Below are positions 45,200-57,600 of a stretch of 64,000 bases of DNA, piece after piece. The translations under genes were made by a program, and so were the position numbers. Every line of letters starts with the position of its first letter. Within the stretch, counting starts at the first letter, position 1. Location of the stretch: assembly GCA_973895155.1 (NCBI GenBank), contig OZ316896.1, positions 4,588,001 through 4,652,000 on the forward strand, in the 5' to 3' direction. The notes beneath the pieces are model-generated. The model was not told the origin of the DNA and did not search any database. It saw only the letters and a list, made by a program, of their open reading frames with translations. Source of the DNA: Marsupella aquatica (lineage: Eukaryota > Marchantiophyta).

Positions 45200-48077
45200 A
45201 TGGCGGTCACCGGCAGGAGGAGACAATTGCTGGTTCTGGACGTCAATGGATTGCTTCTGGACACCTATTCCAGAGGAAAGCGAGGCCCCGGTCGACCATG
45301 TGATGCGAAAGTGAATGGCTTCTCCGGTACTCCATCGATCCGTTGTGCTTTTGTATCGCTGATGAATGAAATTCCCTTTATAGAATGGATGGATGGATAT
45401 TTGACCCTCAGGATGACCGATTCATCAGTGGCTTGTGAAATGCTGGTTATTTCACACTGAGTCACGATTCAATTATCGGCGAATTTGAAGAAACTAGCCC
45501 TGACTACCCGTTCTTTGAACGTGAATAGCGAAGGGGACAATAAAATTAAAATATTTATTTATTTATTAATATTCTTTAAAAATTAATGAAATAATAATAT
45601 ATTATTTTCCTTATATATGTATATCAGTATTTTTGTGTACACATCCATCTTCTATGCACATATGAATGTTGTGGTGGGGCCATAGTGTTTATATTTTTGA
45701 ATATAATAATTAGAAATTATTATAAAAAATTGGCATGTACATATATCATATTCATGTCATGAGTTTCTCTTGTGCATATGATGACCATAGAGTTACGGTC
45801 TAGAGGCTTCACTCTAGACCTAGGCTCTTAATTATAGACTTCAGTTCACGCTTTTATATTAAGATTTTCGAACAGGAGTGTGCATTTGCCGCGATGGACG
45901 ATGATCCCGGGCCGTTTTTCTTGGTATCACTGGGGCATATCATTGCGACGTGAGAATTAGTGGATTGATATTTGACGTTTCTCTTGACCAACGGATCAGT
46001 AGCGTGCGAGACACCAGTTTTCCCACCGACTTATGATTCAGGAGACGGGGAATTCGAAAGAAAACTGTCTTAATGACTTTGTAGTGCTTAACCTTCGTCT
46101 GCAAAGTAATTCAAATTCTGTAAACGTTTTTAGAAGGGGTTAGCAACAAGCTTACCGTTCCGCCGGTTGAGATTTGAACGAGTTTAAGACTGTCCAACTT
46201 TGATCTTGAGAGTACATATTTGACAACGCAGGCTTCATGTCCATTCCTTTCCGTGATGTTGGTTTTTCGTGATGCCTCCACACTTTTGTCACGAAAATTA
46301 ACTGGCAGTCCTGGACTCACCTCGAAGGTGTTGTTAGACACCTATAATCACGAATTTCAAAATACGGAACCCTCTTAAATGTCATATGAAGAGCTGGCTA
46401 ATATTTTGTGATCTCGGTACCTTCTTTGATTGAGTTCTTTTCTTTTTGCTGTACAGTGTACAAGAGGCCGTTCTGTGACGAGTTTCTTCGTTTCTGCTTG
46501 GACCATTTCGTTGTTGGGGTGTGGTCTTCCGCGCAGATGTGAGTAGTTTTTTGAAGTTCCCGATTAGAATGTTCTCTCACAGTTTCAAGGGATGCTGATA
46601 GTAGACTGAGCTACAAAACTCGCGATGTAATGCATCCTCTTATCTACTCATAGCGCCTTCAGAAATTTGCTTCAGGAGATCTAAACTGTTTGCTACACTT
46701 CTAGTTAGGAGAAGTCTGAATCCAGTTTTGATGACACCAGGTCTCGATGCTTCCAGGAAAAATGTCAACGCTTTTGTTGACTACATATCCACGGAAGTCA
46801 AGGAAAAGCTGGCATTTATATGGGTAGGTTGAGCACTTTACTGCAGGTCACCAATTGACTCTGTTTGAGTTTTTATTGGCTCTTTGGTTGTGGGTGGAAC
46901 GCTCCTCACAAGAAATCTATCTGAGGCTTTCCGCACAGTAATTTATTTTTTGTAGTCATGCTTTTCGCGTGTTACCGTTCTATAGTGTCTTCCTTGGTGG
47001 TGTTCATATTAAGAAACTCCTGTTTGTAATGGCAGCATCAGAGCCATTGCACGCACACAGGTTATAGGCATCCTGACAACCGTCACAAGCCCGTTTTCCT
47101 GAAAGAGCTTTGGAAATTGTGGAAGAAAATTGAGCCCGATCTCCCGTGGGACGCAGGAGATTATGGCCCATCAAATACTTTGCTCATTGACGATTCTGCT
47201 TCCAAAGCCATGAAGAATCCTGTATGTACCCGAATTGGGTCGCTCGCTGTTTGCACTTCTCCATTGGTCATTTGCTGATCATTGGAGACCATTTTCTTTT
47301 AGGCTACTTGTACGAGTTCCATTTTGTGAAAGTGCTAATGGAATAGTTTTGTGGTGACACATGTTCCTGGAAGTGAATTCACCAGATTTACATCACTGAC
47401 GTTTTCTTTCTGCGCGCAGCCCTACACAGGAATTTTCCCAAAGACTTACACGGCAACACACCAGCAAGATAATTTCCTAGGTATAGATTTTACATATTGG
47501 CTTTAACAAGGATTTTGGGTTGTTGGTTTGACACTGTCCGTGTCCCTAGAGTGGGCCTGGGGCGGGAAATTGGAGGATCTTCTTTCAATGCTAGATGCTG
47601 GTTTGAAGTTTTCAATCTTGAATTAGTGGTCGGGCAGGGAATGGTGGTAGAAATGAGCTTTATCGTTTGCTTTGGTGTTCGAGGACAGGTATGGAACTCC
47701 AGATCTATTTGCAAGGTCTACTGCAAATGACAGACGTCCAAGCACACGTCCAGGAGAACCCGTTTGGTGAACCCAGTATTGCCATGGGGGACCCAAAGTG
47801 GTCCACGATTTTTCTCTCAGTCAGAGTTGAACCGAGACAGGGTCCGTCCAGTGCAGGTGATCTGGTACGCACTACCCAAACTGCTGTGCTCGCTAATCCT
47901 CTCTCCCGATCGGTAGAAGCCAGTAGTCAACGTCATATTGTAAGTAAAATTGGTAAGCAGAAGTTACTAAATGCCCTTGGATTGGAGGAGGAGCTTGAGC
48001 AAAACCTGAAGGGAATAGACGGAAACAACTTACAGAATGCATTGGGAAAGCTTCGTCTTCAAGAAGCCCCTGTCTGA
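45200..48077 (+). CDS. FCP1-homology HAD-family protein, 6 exons
   Basis: Member of the NIF/FCP1-like branch of the HAD phosphatase superfamily. Exons 45200-45326, 46457-46538, 46757-46823, 47036-47221, 47420-47480 and 47689-48077 join in phase to 303 aa. Motif I is LDVNGLLLDTY (Asp14, Asn16): the nucleophile Asp is present, but the usual second Asp of DxD is Asn. Motif II is GVWSS (Ser66/67). The C-terminal acidic pair is LLIDDS (Asp144, Asp145). Blocks KRPFCDEFLRFC and HKPVFLKELWK fit the FCP1-homology fold. The DxN change suggests weak or absent phosphatase activity, or an altered substrate; related plant proteins with an LDxNG motif are known to me only generally. Intron 1 contains a dispersed repeat (45493-45822). 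Exon 6 carries a family-unspecific tail. Confidence 0.85.
45493..45822 (+). repeat. Dispersed repeat family A copy inside intron 1 of the HAD-like gene
   Basis: Begins ACTAGCCCTGACTACCCGTTC with TTTGAACGTGAATAG, and ends near the hairpin GGTCTAG-AGGCTTCACT-CTAGACC (45797-45820). Its AT-rich interior includes TCTATGCACATATG, also found in the copy at 25155. Confidence 0.6.
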
Positions 48078-50844
48078 GAGAGATGGACACGAGAATCACC
48101 TCTTGAATTTGAGGACTGCATTAATGTGGTCCTTCTTTCCTCATCGTGTACCCAATTGGGCATCCCTATAGATACTCAATTTCTGACTGCGAACTTTCAG
48201 CATTGTTGAACTGGGCTGTCAAATTGGGGTCAGAAGAGTCTAATAATTTTGAAATGGAAGTGCTAAATTTAAGTACAGGGTGCCGACGCATAATTATGAT
48301 TCCCTTAAAACCACAACTGCCCATATGTAAAGGGGAAGTGTCCAAGACTTCTCCATTTTTCCACATTCCAATCGCTTCTTTCCTCTAAGATGCTTAATGT
48401 GCCAGTCTGCTTCATGATCTCGGGAAAAAATTGATGTTAGTAGTGAAATTTGGATTCTACAGGTAACCCAGCCTTAAAGGGGCATCTGTGTTTTAAGGTA
48501 GTAGCGAAGTTTTGCAGGTGGGACAATATATGAAAGCTCCAAAAGATGAGTCCAAATGCCTGGCTATCTTTGCGTCTCAATACCCCCTGGTTGCCCCCAT
48601 TCATGGTTATTCCCCCGTCCTACTGTCACTTGCCCTCCACATGGTGGTTGTTCACAACTAACAGTATAGAATGATGGGTTGTACTTTTATCTAAGGATGC
48701 AGTGTCTGCTCTCACTATATGTGTACATTGCCAGTGCCACAAGGCCCAATTCTGCCTGCAGAACCCCGTGCAGAACACTACTAAATGGTTATAATGAAAT
48801 TATTGCCAGTGCAGCAAGCTAGATCCAACTTCCCTTACAGAACACTACTATATGGTTAAATGCTTTCCATAGTTTACAGTCTCAATGAAGATACAATCTA
48901 CACTCTGATGCATCATTACAAATATTATTCCTAGGTTTATTCCAATAGGTTTTATGAATACAGAACTTCCTCATCGTGAAAGAATTTTGCAAATGGTTTA
49001 TTTTACTTTGAGTTTAGAGAGTTCAGGTCCTCGCTCATGGCCTGTGAATCAGCTTTGCAAAGAGCTACAGGTGAGTTTCAAGTGATAAGCCCATTAGAGT
49101 TTCAAATCACACTGATTGACCAAACCAGAAATGTGACCAGCAAACAAGAAGTGGTTTTGATTTTGCAAATATACAGAAAATGCCTGGCTTAGATTTTCCT
49201 CAAAAACACAAATTCAAGGATGACTCCAAGATTGAATCCCATATGGAATTTCAAATTAAAATACTTTTGCACCCAAAATGTTAAATATGTGAAAGCTACA
49301 ATTTCAAAGCACTTCATGACTGAAAAAATGAAAAAAATGAGAATCCGCAAAATAACTGTTCCCACATAATTTTGTGTCAGTAAGCAAATCCATGAGTCGT
49401 CCACAACACCCCAAACACCAATCTGCTCTTGGCCCACAAAAAATGCAAAATGCAAAATAATGGAATATGGATTCAAAGGCAGCTCATAACCAACAACACA
49501 CTTGATGACTCATTTGGCACATTGATCCATCAATCGAGCCATGAATGAAAATAGTTAAACCATCTTTAGAAATCTACCCAAGGTAAAATGAGCTACCATG
49601 CAAAATTTACTATTGACCATGCATAGTCAAACTACCCACTTGATCAGTTAACTTAACCTGAGCACAACTTGGAGCATTTTTAAGGCCATAACACAAGATG
49701 AATACAAGGTAGGATCCAAGTATCCCTTCTTTTATCCAACCTTGCTAATTTGCAACCTGCCAGACCCCACCCCATGATTTTGTGATTTAAATACTAACAA
49801 GAATCCATGGTTGGATCCCATTTCTTTCTCTATTTAAGTCCAAAATTAATCCGTGGACCCCCATGTTATTTTAGAGGTAGTTATCTAGAAACTGAAACCT
49901 AGATGGAACTCCAAATCTAAAGAAAAAAAATTCAAAAATGGACAAGTCAATGTTTGACACTTGAAACAATTGTCAAACTTACCAAGGCAACCATAATTAA
50001 CATCAATCGTAAAACCAGCTGCATTAATGTGAACTATTGTTTAATGTGTGGGTAGCTTAATTGCCCACTTCAGCAAAACGGTGCTCAACGGTTTCCTCCA
50101 CAGTACCGAAGGGATGTTGGATGCACTCAAGTTGCATCAAAAGTAATCACTTTCAATTCCTGCATGCAGATAGAGTAAGAGGGAGAGAAGTCATCGGTGT
50201 CCACATTTCAAGGGTTGTACAACAAAGATTTCTATTCATGTTAGAGGTTATGAAATCACGGGTAAAATCTATTTTTCAAATTATTTACTCAGTTCTTATT
50301 GGAATGATGACAATGCTGAGCTCATCAGGACCGTCTCTTCAAGGTTTTTCTAATGCCATATTATACATGAGTTTTCATTATGATTTGACTCAATAATGTC
50401 AAATCAAAAATTGCTACCGGGAAATTAATTTTATGTTTTGAATAAAATCAAAATGTAAATAAAACAGTTATTGAGAGAATTTTTACCTCAATCTTTGTGT
50501 CTTTTGATTTGCATGTCAGTTTTGTTTACATTCTTTTTTACGGCATGGCGTCCCAGTTTTTACAGCAAACTTGCCACAAACATGAATCCAGAAGTTAATT
50601 TTATCAATAAACAAGTCTCTTCCTGTGTGCAGCGTGCCATGATGATGTGGCGTGCTGTGGAGCCAAGAATTTTGCCTCCACATATGAGTCCTCACTCAGT
50701 TTCCTGAGTTGACTCCAATTTTGGTTTTTGTAACATTAATTAGGGCCTTTCAATCAAAATTTTGGAATACTCCAGCCAACTTTGTAGGAGTAAATGAATT
50801 ATTTTTTTCCTAGTACATTTTAAGGGGTCTAAGGCATCTAAACA
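48078..50844. other. Gene-free region downstream of the HAD-like gene
   Basis: Includes the 3' UTR of the HAD-like gene and a diverged tandem duplication (48728-48863, both copies ending CAGAACACTACT and ATGGTTA). Otherwise AT-rich sequence without family resemblance. Confidence 0.45.
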
Positions 50845-51030
50845 TTGCCTCAGGGGTCTCACTGTATGGATGCCTCCCTATCACCTACAATGTTTTTAGA
50901 CCTTGGGTCCCCTAAAATGTAAGAAAAAAATTATTTTAAAACCCATATAAAGTTCCTTTGGAATATTCTTGGATATTCCAAAAATTGGATTGCAAAGACA
51001 CTAATGTTCTTATAAGTCCTAATGTTCTCA
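50845..51030. repeat. Dispersed repeat family B, copy 1
   Basis: Shares with 51493-51655 the ordered blocks GGGGTCTCACT, ATATGGATGCCTCCC-like, ATCACCTRCRAYGTTTTTAG, CCCCTAAAATGTAAG, TATAAAGTT, GGAATATTC and CTTATAAGTC. Identity is high enough for a common element. No coding region. Confidence 0.8.
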
Positions 51031-51492
51031 TATTTCTCTAGGGATCCCATGTTTTTCTCAATGGATAATGATAACTTGCTTGAAACTAGGGTTGAATAGT
51101 ACCAATTCCCCAACCAATTCAATGGGATCCATGGATCCTATTTCTCAATAACTCCAAAAATTGGCATTCAAACCCAGTCTTGGGCCAGGTACACAACTCC
51201 CCTTTTGTTAAGACAAGTTTTTAATTCCTTATAATGGGCATTATATCCAATTGATCATGATAAACATTACCAAACTGATGCAAGGAATCCTAAAATGAAA
51301 CTTTAATAAGATGTTTAAAAAATGAACATCATTTGATCATACCTACCATCAGCCAGGTTGGCGACGGGGTTCAAAGTCTGCCCCTTCCTCAACCTGATCT
51401 GGGGATTCTGTGATTCCACAACCTGGAAAGCCATGGCTAGCAATGGTGGGAGACTGGATGTTAGCTCGTTCACCACAAATTGCATGCATGCT

Positions 51493-51655
51493 CCGGGGTC
51501 TCACTATATGGATGCCTCCCCATCACCTGCGACGTTTTTAGGCCTCGGACCCCCTAAAATGTAAGTTTTTTTGTAACCCCTATAAAGTTGGAATATTCTT
51601 GGAATATTCCAAAATTTTGTTATAAGGACCCTAATGTCCTTATAAGTCTCACAAT
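51493..51655. repeat. Dispersed repeat family B, copy 2
   Basis: Same orientation and block order as the copy at 50845-51030, with small deletions. No coding region. Confidence 0.8.
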
Positions 51656-51799
51656 TTGATTAAAAAAACCCTATTGTTCTTTTCATAAAATTCTTAAGTT
51701 TTCCCTTTGAACCAATAAAATGACCCTATATTTCGTTGCACATGATATGCCATTTTGGTGGAATTGAAACCCCCGAACATGCATGCGATCAAACAAGGG

Positions 51800-52035
51800 G
51801 CACATCTTGTCTAATTTCTGCTCAATGGTGATCCCACACTATATCTGGTCCTCAAATAAACCCCCTCCTTAAGATTTTTTAGCATCAAAGTCTCTTTGTA
51901 CATATCTTGGTATCAACCAAAGTGCTTAGCTAGATTAGCACCATCCATCTTGGGGAACCTGTAATCAGCCCGGGAATCAGCCAGCACAGCAGCCATGGAA
52001 GTGAATGCAGATTGCTTGCACTGATACCAATTACC
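51800..52035 (-). mobile_element. Possible Copia-type LTR retrotransposon fragment (primer-binding site and gag start)
   Basis: On the minus strand, TTGGTATCAGTGC (about 52020-52032) is one base from the initiator-Met tRNA primer-binding site TGGTATCAGAGC of plant Copia elements. Shortly downstream an ATG frame (start near 51996) reads MAAVLADSR...RFPKMDGANLA, like the start of Copia Gag, and then stops. Flanking LTR ends were not identified. Confidence 0.35.
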
Positions 52036-54664
52036 TTGCCTCGTTCGTCGACCTCCCCCAAAGATGGCATTATAGTTATCCTTAACCCGGGTCCTAAACC
52101 TTTAAGTAGCCAATAATCAAAGTGTAATCTTTACATGTCGATTATGCTTAAAATTTAAAAGCCTGATCCATGGTTACCTGAGCCTACTCCTCGTGTCTAC
52201 CTTGGGTTGCTACCATTGATAGCTGGATGTGCAGGTGCCTGCAACACAAAATTTCCTTGTGATGTTAAATCTTGTTGGGAATCTTGTAGGGATGCAGGCT
52301 GAATCAGTCACGCGTGGTGGGATGAAACCTCGCCCTCCCATGGCAAACCCAGGGGCAGACCTGGCATGGAGCACTGTTCATAGAACAATGCCCTCACATG
52401 CATCACTCCAAGTTTCTGCAGGAATACGTTCCATCTCCATATTAATACTGCAGCACACCTCGCACTGAAATCATCAGGTTCAAAAATTGTGACAGATGCA
52501 AAAACTAACTTGGTGCGATGGCTCCCTGTTCAAATTTGAAGTGAGTGTGGTGTGAATATATACAGATAGGAGCGTCATGCGGGGTGTAGTATGCATATAT
52601 ACAGACAGAAACGTCACGCAGGACGTTTCAGAATCAACTTGATGCTGCGTCTAGCACGTGTACACGCAGCACTTTGTCATGGGCCATAAAAAAACTCAGT
52701 GGGCAACAATATCCAAAATCCGTCATTTAACAGAGGCGCGGCACAAGTTTTGGGCACTAAGTCCCGGCCCTATATTTGAGAGCCCCTATTATTTCTGGTG
52801 AAATAGCCTGTGGTGGCTACACCCCTAATTAGTTAGGTATACTTTGGGGAATTGTATAGACTGGTAACTACTTAAGATATCCGGGGCTTAAAAGGTAAAC
52901 AGAAACATTTGATTACAAAAGTTTTGTTACAATCACCATCAATGAGGAGCTAGACGACCAAATTTATTTTAGGTTTTTGAATTCCTGAACAACTTTTCTG
53001 TCTGTCTGATTGGTATTCATATTCCGCAATATCTAAACAGATACTTGCTATATCTTATTCCAAATGCCTTGTCTTGCTGCATGCTTTACTATATATAAGA
53101 AACGCAAACCAAAAACCTCACATAATATATTTGCAGGTACATAGGAATTAAATTGAAACTTTTGTCCAACACTGTCTTGCCCATATAAATTCTTGCAGGA
53201 TTTCTTGTCACCAGACTCTGAGCTTGGTTTCTTTTTAAATCCTGAACGTCCAATGACTCACTGTCAGTAGTTTAGAAGCATAGTTTAAACAGTTTCCTAA
53301 CAAGCCAATTCTTTCCTTTTTCCATGAGAGATGTCAAAGTTAGGAGCCCCACAAGTAGCACAGATATGCAGACCTTCGCCAAACATATGTAGGTACATAC
53401 TCAATTTAGGTTCAAATCAAATCTTTGACAGGATGCCCTTACCTGTGATTCCAACTGTCTATGGAATCAGATTTTACTTTCTCTAATAATTTAAGAAATT
53501 ATTCCACAACTTTAGCACTTCTAGTTTGGCACTATGGGAGAAACCATGTAATAACTAAGTTAAGCATGGCGGCATTATTTAGATCTCAAAGTTAGAAAAT
53601 CATTTTTCAAACTTAAACAAGTGCCAAACTTCACTTCGACTGCCGGTCCCTTTCATACTAATTCAAACGAGTGTAATGTATGTATAAATAGTAGGTAAAC
53701 CTAAAGCAACAAAACTGTGGGGTGCTATGAAGAAATGCTACTGTAGCAAGCTAGGGCTAATTTCATTTTTGTGCTGAGACATGCTGCAAGTCATCATTTA
53801 TCTTTAACAATATGCATGCGGCCTCTGACTTGGGTTCTAGTTGGAGCATTCAAAAATTAATACACTAATGTACAACTACATCTACATCAACTATAGTAAC
53901 TATTGCCCGTCATCTTTATAGATCCGTACTTCTCCGAATAGATTTAATTAATTTCACTGTACATAGGAAAGCAAGCTTCACTTAAAACTGGGCATTTACT
54001 CAGTATTGAAATTTGAGGTTTAAAAAAACCAAACTAAACTAACATTCACTCAGTTCGTATCTAAATTTGAGATTTAAAAAAAACAGCCTAACCTAACATT
54101 CACTCAGCTCGTATCGAAATTTGAGATTAAAAAAAAAAAACACTAAACTAACGTATAGAGGAGCTGCGCATTCTTCAATCCGAAGGACTACATCCCATTA
54201 CCTAACTCCCACAGCAAAAGACAAAATGTGCAGACCATTAAAATTTATTCTCAACGTACCTGAATAGTATAAAAGCTGAGGTCTGGAATGCTAACTCTAG
54301 CTCAGAAAATCCAAAAGACAACCTCGATTGTTCGTATAGATTGAGTGGAAACCCAATTCTTCAAATACTCTCATCATGACACTCAGGTTGTTCAATCCGT
54401 CTCTATCTTGGCTCACGTATAATCTCTATTTGATGATTCTCCACCGCATCTGTCCAATTTTTTATAAAATTTATTTACTTTTAAATAAAAAATAAAAATG
54501 ACCAAGCATGAGATGTGAACCCCACGGCCAAAACTAGCGAGGAAGAGAAACACAAGTCCAACAGGACACACCAACACCAAAGGGCAGGTCACCACACCCG
54601 CAGCCGGGCAGCACAGCAAACAGGCCAGGCCTCAAGCCAAAAGAAACCGGACTTGGTCACCAAT
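52036..54664. other. Repeat-rich gene-free region
   Basis: Contains a duplicated TATATACAGA block (about 52555-52640) and the three-copy repeat at 53996. No gene or RNA gene recognised. A plus-strand open frame at 52229-52468 shows no family resemblance. Confidence 0.45.
53996..54152. repeat. About 53-bp tandem repeat, three copies
   Basis: Units contain CATTCACTCAG, TTGAAATTTGAGATT or variants, a run of A, and CTAAACTAAC. Three diverged copies with growing A-runs, in the 3' flank of the minus-strand gene that follows. Confidence 0.85.
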
Positions 54665-57600
54665 TCACCTGTCCAACTTATCTCTCATGGTCCGAAGTTT
54701 CTTACTCAAACGGTGTCGGTAAGAGCTCCACTGTTTGGAGACCTACAGAAGTCAAACAAATGTCAACTCAGTACAGTCATTCCCCATTCCTGACAGTCCA
54801 CCAGATATTCATTTGTCAATGTCCACTACTCGCTAAACGGATATTCATTGGCCTTTGTCAATGTGAATTATCAGGGAGACGAGAGAGTCCGTACGTAGTA
54901 TACAATTTCGAGTCTACTAGATGATCTCATCTACTTCTCACTGAATATACGTGACTGACTTTCCAAAGTGACATGCATCTTACTGAAGAGCTACAATGCG
55001 ATACCTGATCCACTGTTATTCCGAGACTCTTGGCAAACACGGTCATAGCTTCCGTCCGGGCTTTCCCTTTTAGCAGTGATGTGCAAGTGTGGTCCGGCCC
55101 AACCGTTATGTGCTGCTCACACCATTCCCTGTCGTAGTTCAAGACCAAATTAAGTCACCTAGATCCTCGATCATAATCACAAATGAGCGTCATAGTTCAA
55201 GACCAAATTAAGTCACCTAGATCCTCGATCATAATCACAAATGAGACGTGAACTCAACTACAAGAGTGGGAGAAAATCTAGGCTATAGCTCATAAATTTG
55301 AATCTTTCATGATCAAGTAGAATAAACATTCGTTTGACAAGGGTTTTAAGATGCGTACTGATCGACTTACTTGCATTTTTTATCTAAACAGTCAGAAAGA
55401 GGGTTTGCAAGTTTGTTTCTGTCCTCAATTGCCTTAAGGACGATTGTGGTAGTCATCTGCAGGAGTGCGCGCCAGATCGATTTGGAAAAGCACAAAAGAT
55501 CGAAGTGAACTCGTCAGTATCTTACAAACTAATATCTAAGACAAAGGCGAATGATAGCTAGCAATGAATTAATTAGCTGCAGTTTAGCTAGCTTATTGGC
55601 TTGCAAACAGAAGTCATAAAAAATTAACAAAATAAAAAGAACTCTACATCACAGATCCCGAACGCCTTCATTAATCAGCTCAAGACCTTCCGAAAGCTCT
55701 CCAGGATGGTTTTGTCGTCTGGAAAACAGTCACCAAATTTCTTGGACCAGCAGCAATCAGTCGCGGTAGTTTCGTCCTTTAACGCACACCAGACTCTGAT
55801 ATGAATTGGCTTTCTTTCGTCTTTGCATCTCTGGATCGATGGAGAGAGAACATTGAATTGGTGAATTGCATATATTGGATGTCTCAGGTGGGAGTAACCA
55901 ATCATATCCATTTTATTTTTTACAGACACTATGGTCATGTGAGTATAGTTGTCACCAGGATATCATTAAGTTAAAATGAAAACTCTATGTAAAAAATGTA
56001 ATGTACGGCAAAGAAATATTTTTCACTTAAAACGAACTTAAAAGCACTTCATGAACATCACTGGTCTATAAGTCAGGACATACAATCACTCACCTTATGA
56101 CTGTTGATGAGGAAAATCAGTTTCTTGTCCAAACCATCGAACTCTGAGATGTTTAATGTTTCAATCCGCTTGCTATTATACAGCCTCTTTAAAATTTGCA
56201 CCTTGGCAATCTCGAACGGGTCCCTTGTTTCAGGAGAAAACATTGGCAGCTTAGGTTTAATTTTTCTGTATCGAGCCTTTGTAGTCGGGTAACTTGCATC
56301 GAGAGCGTCCGGGAGAGCGTCCAAAGTCATCGCTTGGGGGCTCTGTAGTCCTACGCTAGTTGGGTGACCTCCCGGGTAACCTACACGGGATTCACTTGCA
56401 GTTGTGCCCGCCCAATCATGAACTGAACTTGAATCTGATTGCAACGGTAGAACAGCCCTAGGTACAGCAACAGGTACCGTGGTTCTGCTGCTAAGGTTAG
56501 AATCCCACGTTGCAATGGGAGAGTCCAGATTCATGGCTTCTTCGCTGTCGTCTAGGCTCATATTGGCATCAGAGAAGTCAGAAATAGGAGATCGAAATTC
56601 TTCAGAAACCCTGGCTGGAAAGTACTGGCTTGACGGGACCACATTGGATACGATAGCGAAGTCCGATTGCAAGTCAAAGTGTCCTTCCGCACCCTGCACA
56701 TTCCTCTGAATGAAATCTCCTTTCTTTACTTCCTCTGCTACTAAGTTATACATCCACTCGTCCTCGCCGTTTGAGAGCTCACTTGGGATTTCTGCACCTA
56801 CGTTGTTGACAGTGTGGTTGGTCTGGCGAAGTTTAGAAGCAGACTCACGATTCTCCAAGACAGTACTGTGCTGAGAAGATTTCAAAGTGGCATGTGCCGA
56901 TGATGACTGTATATAATTGTCACAGGCATCAAAGAAGTCGGAAATAAGAGATCGCGTCGACTCCCAAACCCGGGCTGGAAAATGTTGGCTTGAAGAAAAC
57001 ACATTAGATACAATAGGGAAGTCCGGTTGCAAGCCAAAGTGCCCTTCCAAACCCTGCGGACGGGCCTGCGGGTTCCTTGGAATCCAAGCACCATTCTTCA
57101 CGCCATCTGCTAGTGCTTGACCTAGCGAGTCCTGGTCTGTGCCGTCTGTGCCGTCTGTGAGGTTGAACTGGTCACTTGGAATTGCCTCTTCAATGTTGCT
57201 GTCTGTATGGTTGGTTGCGTGAACTTGGGCAGCAGAGTCAGGAATCTCCAAGACAGTACTGTGCTGAGCAGATTTCAAAGGGACATCTGCCGATGATGAC
57301 CTTATCTGGTTGTCACAGGCAAAGAAGTCAGAAACAGGCGATCTCGACTCCTCGCAAACCCGGGCTGGAAAATGCTGGGTTGAAGAAATCACATTGAGTA
57401 CTCGATGGGCCTGCAGATTCCTTGTAATCCAAGCTCCGTTCCTGATGCCGTCTGCTATTGCTTGACCTAGCGAGTCCTGGTCTGTGCCGTCTGTGAGGTT
57501 GATCTTGTCACTCGGAATTTCCTTTTCCATGTTGCTGTCTGTATCGTAATTGATTGCGTGAACTTCTGTGCCGTCTGTGAGGTTGAACTGGTCACTTGGA

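Noticed and set aside
44715-45314. 199-residue plus-strand open frame upstream of the HAD gene
   Set aside because: It overlaps the HAD first exon in another frame and crosses repeated sequence. The HAD frame with its motif I is clearly the real one.
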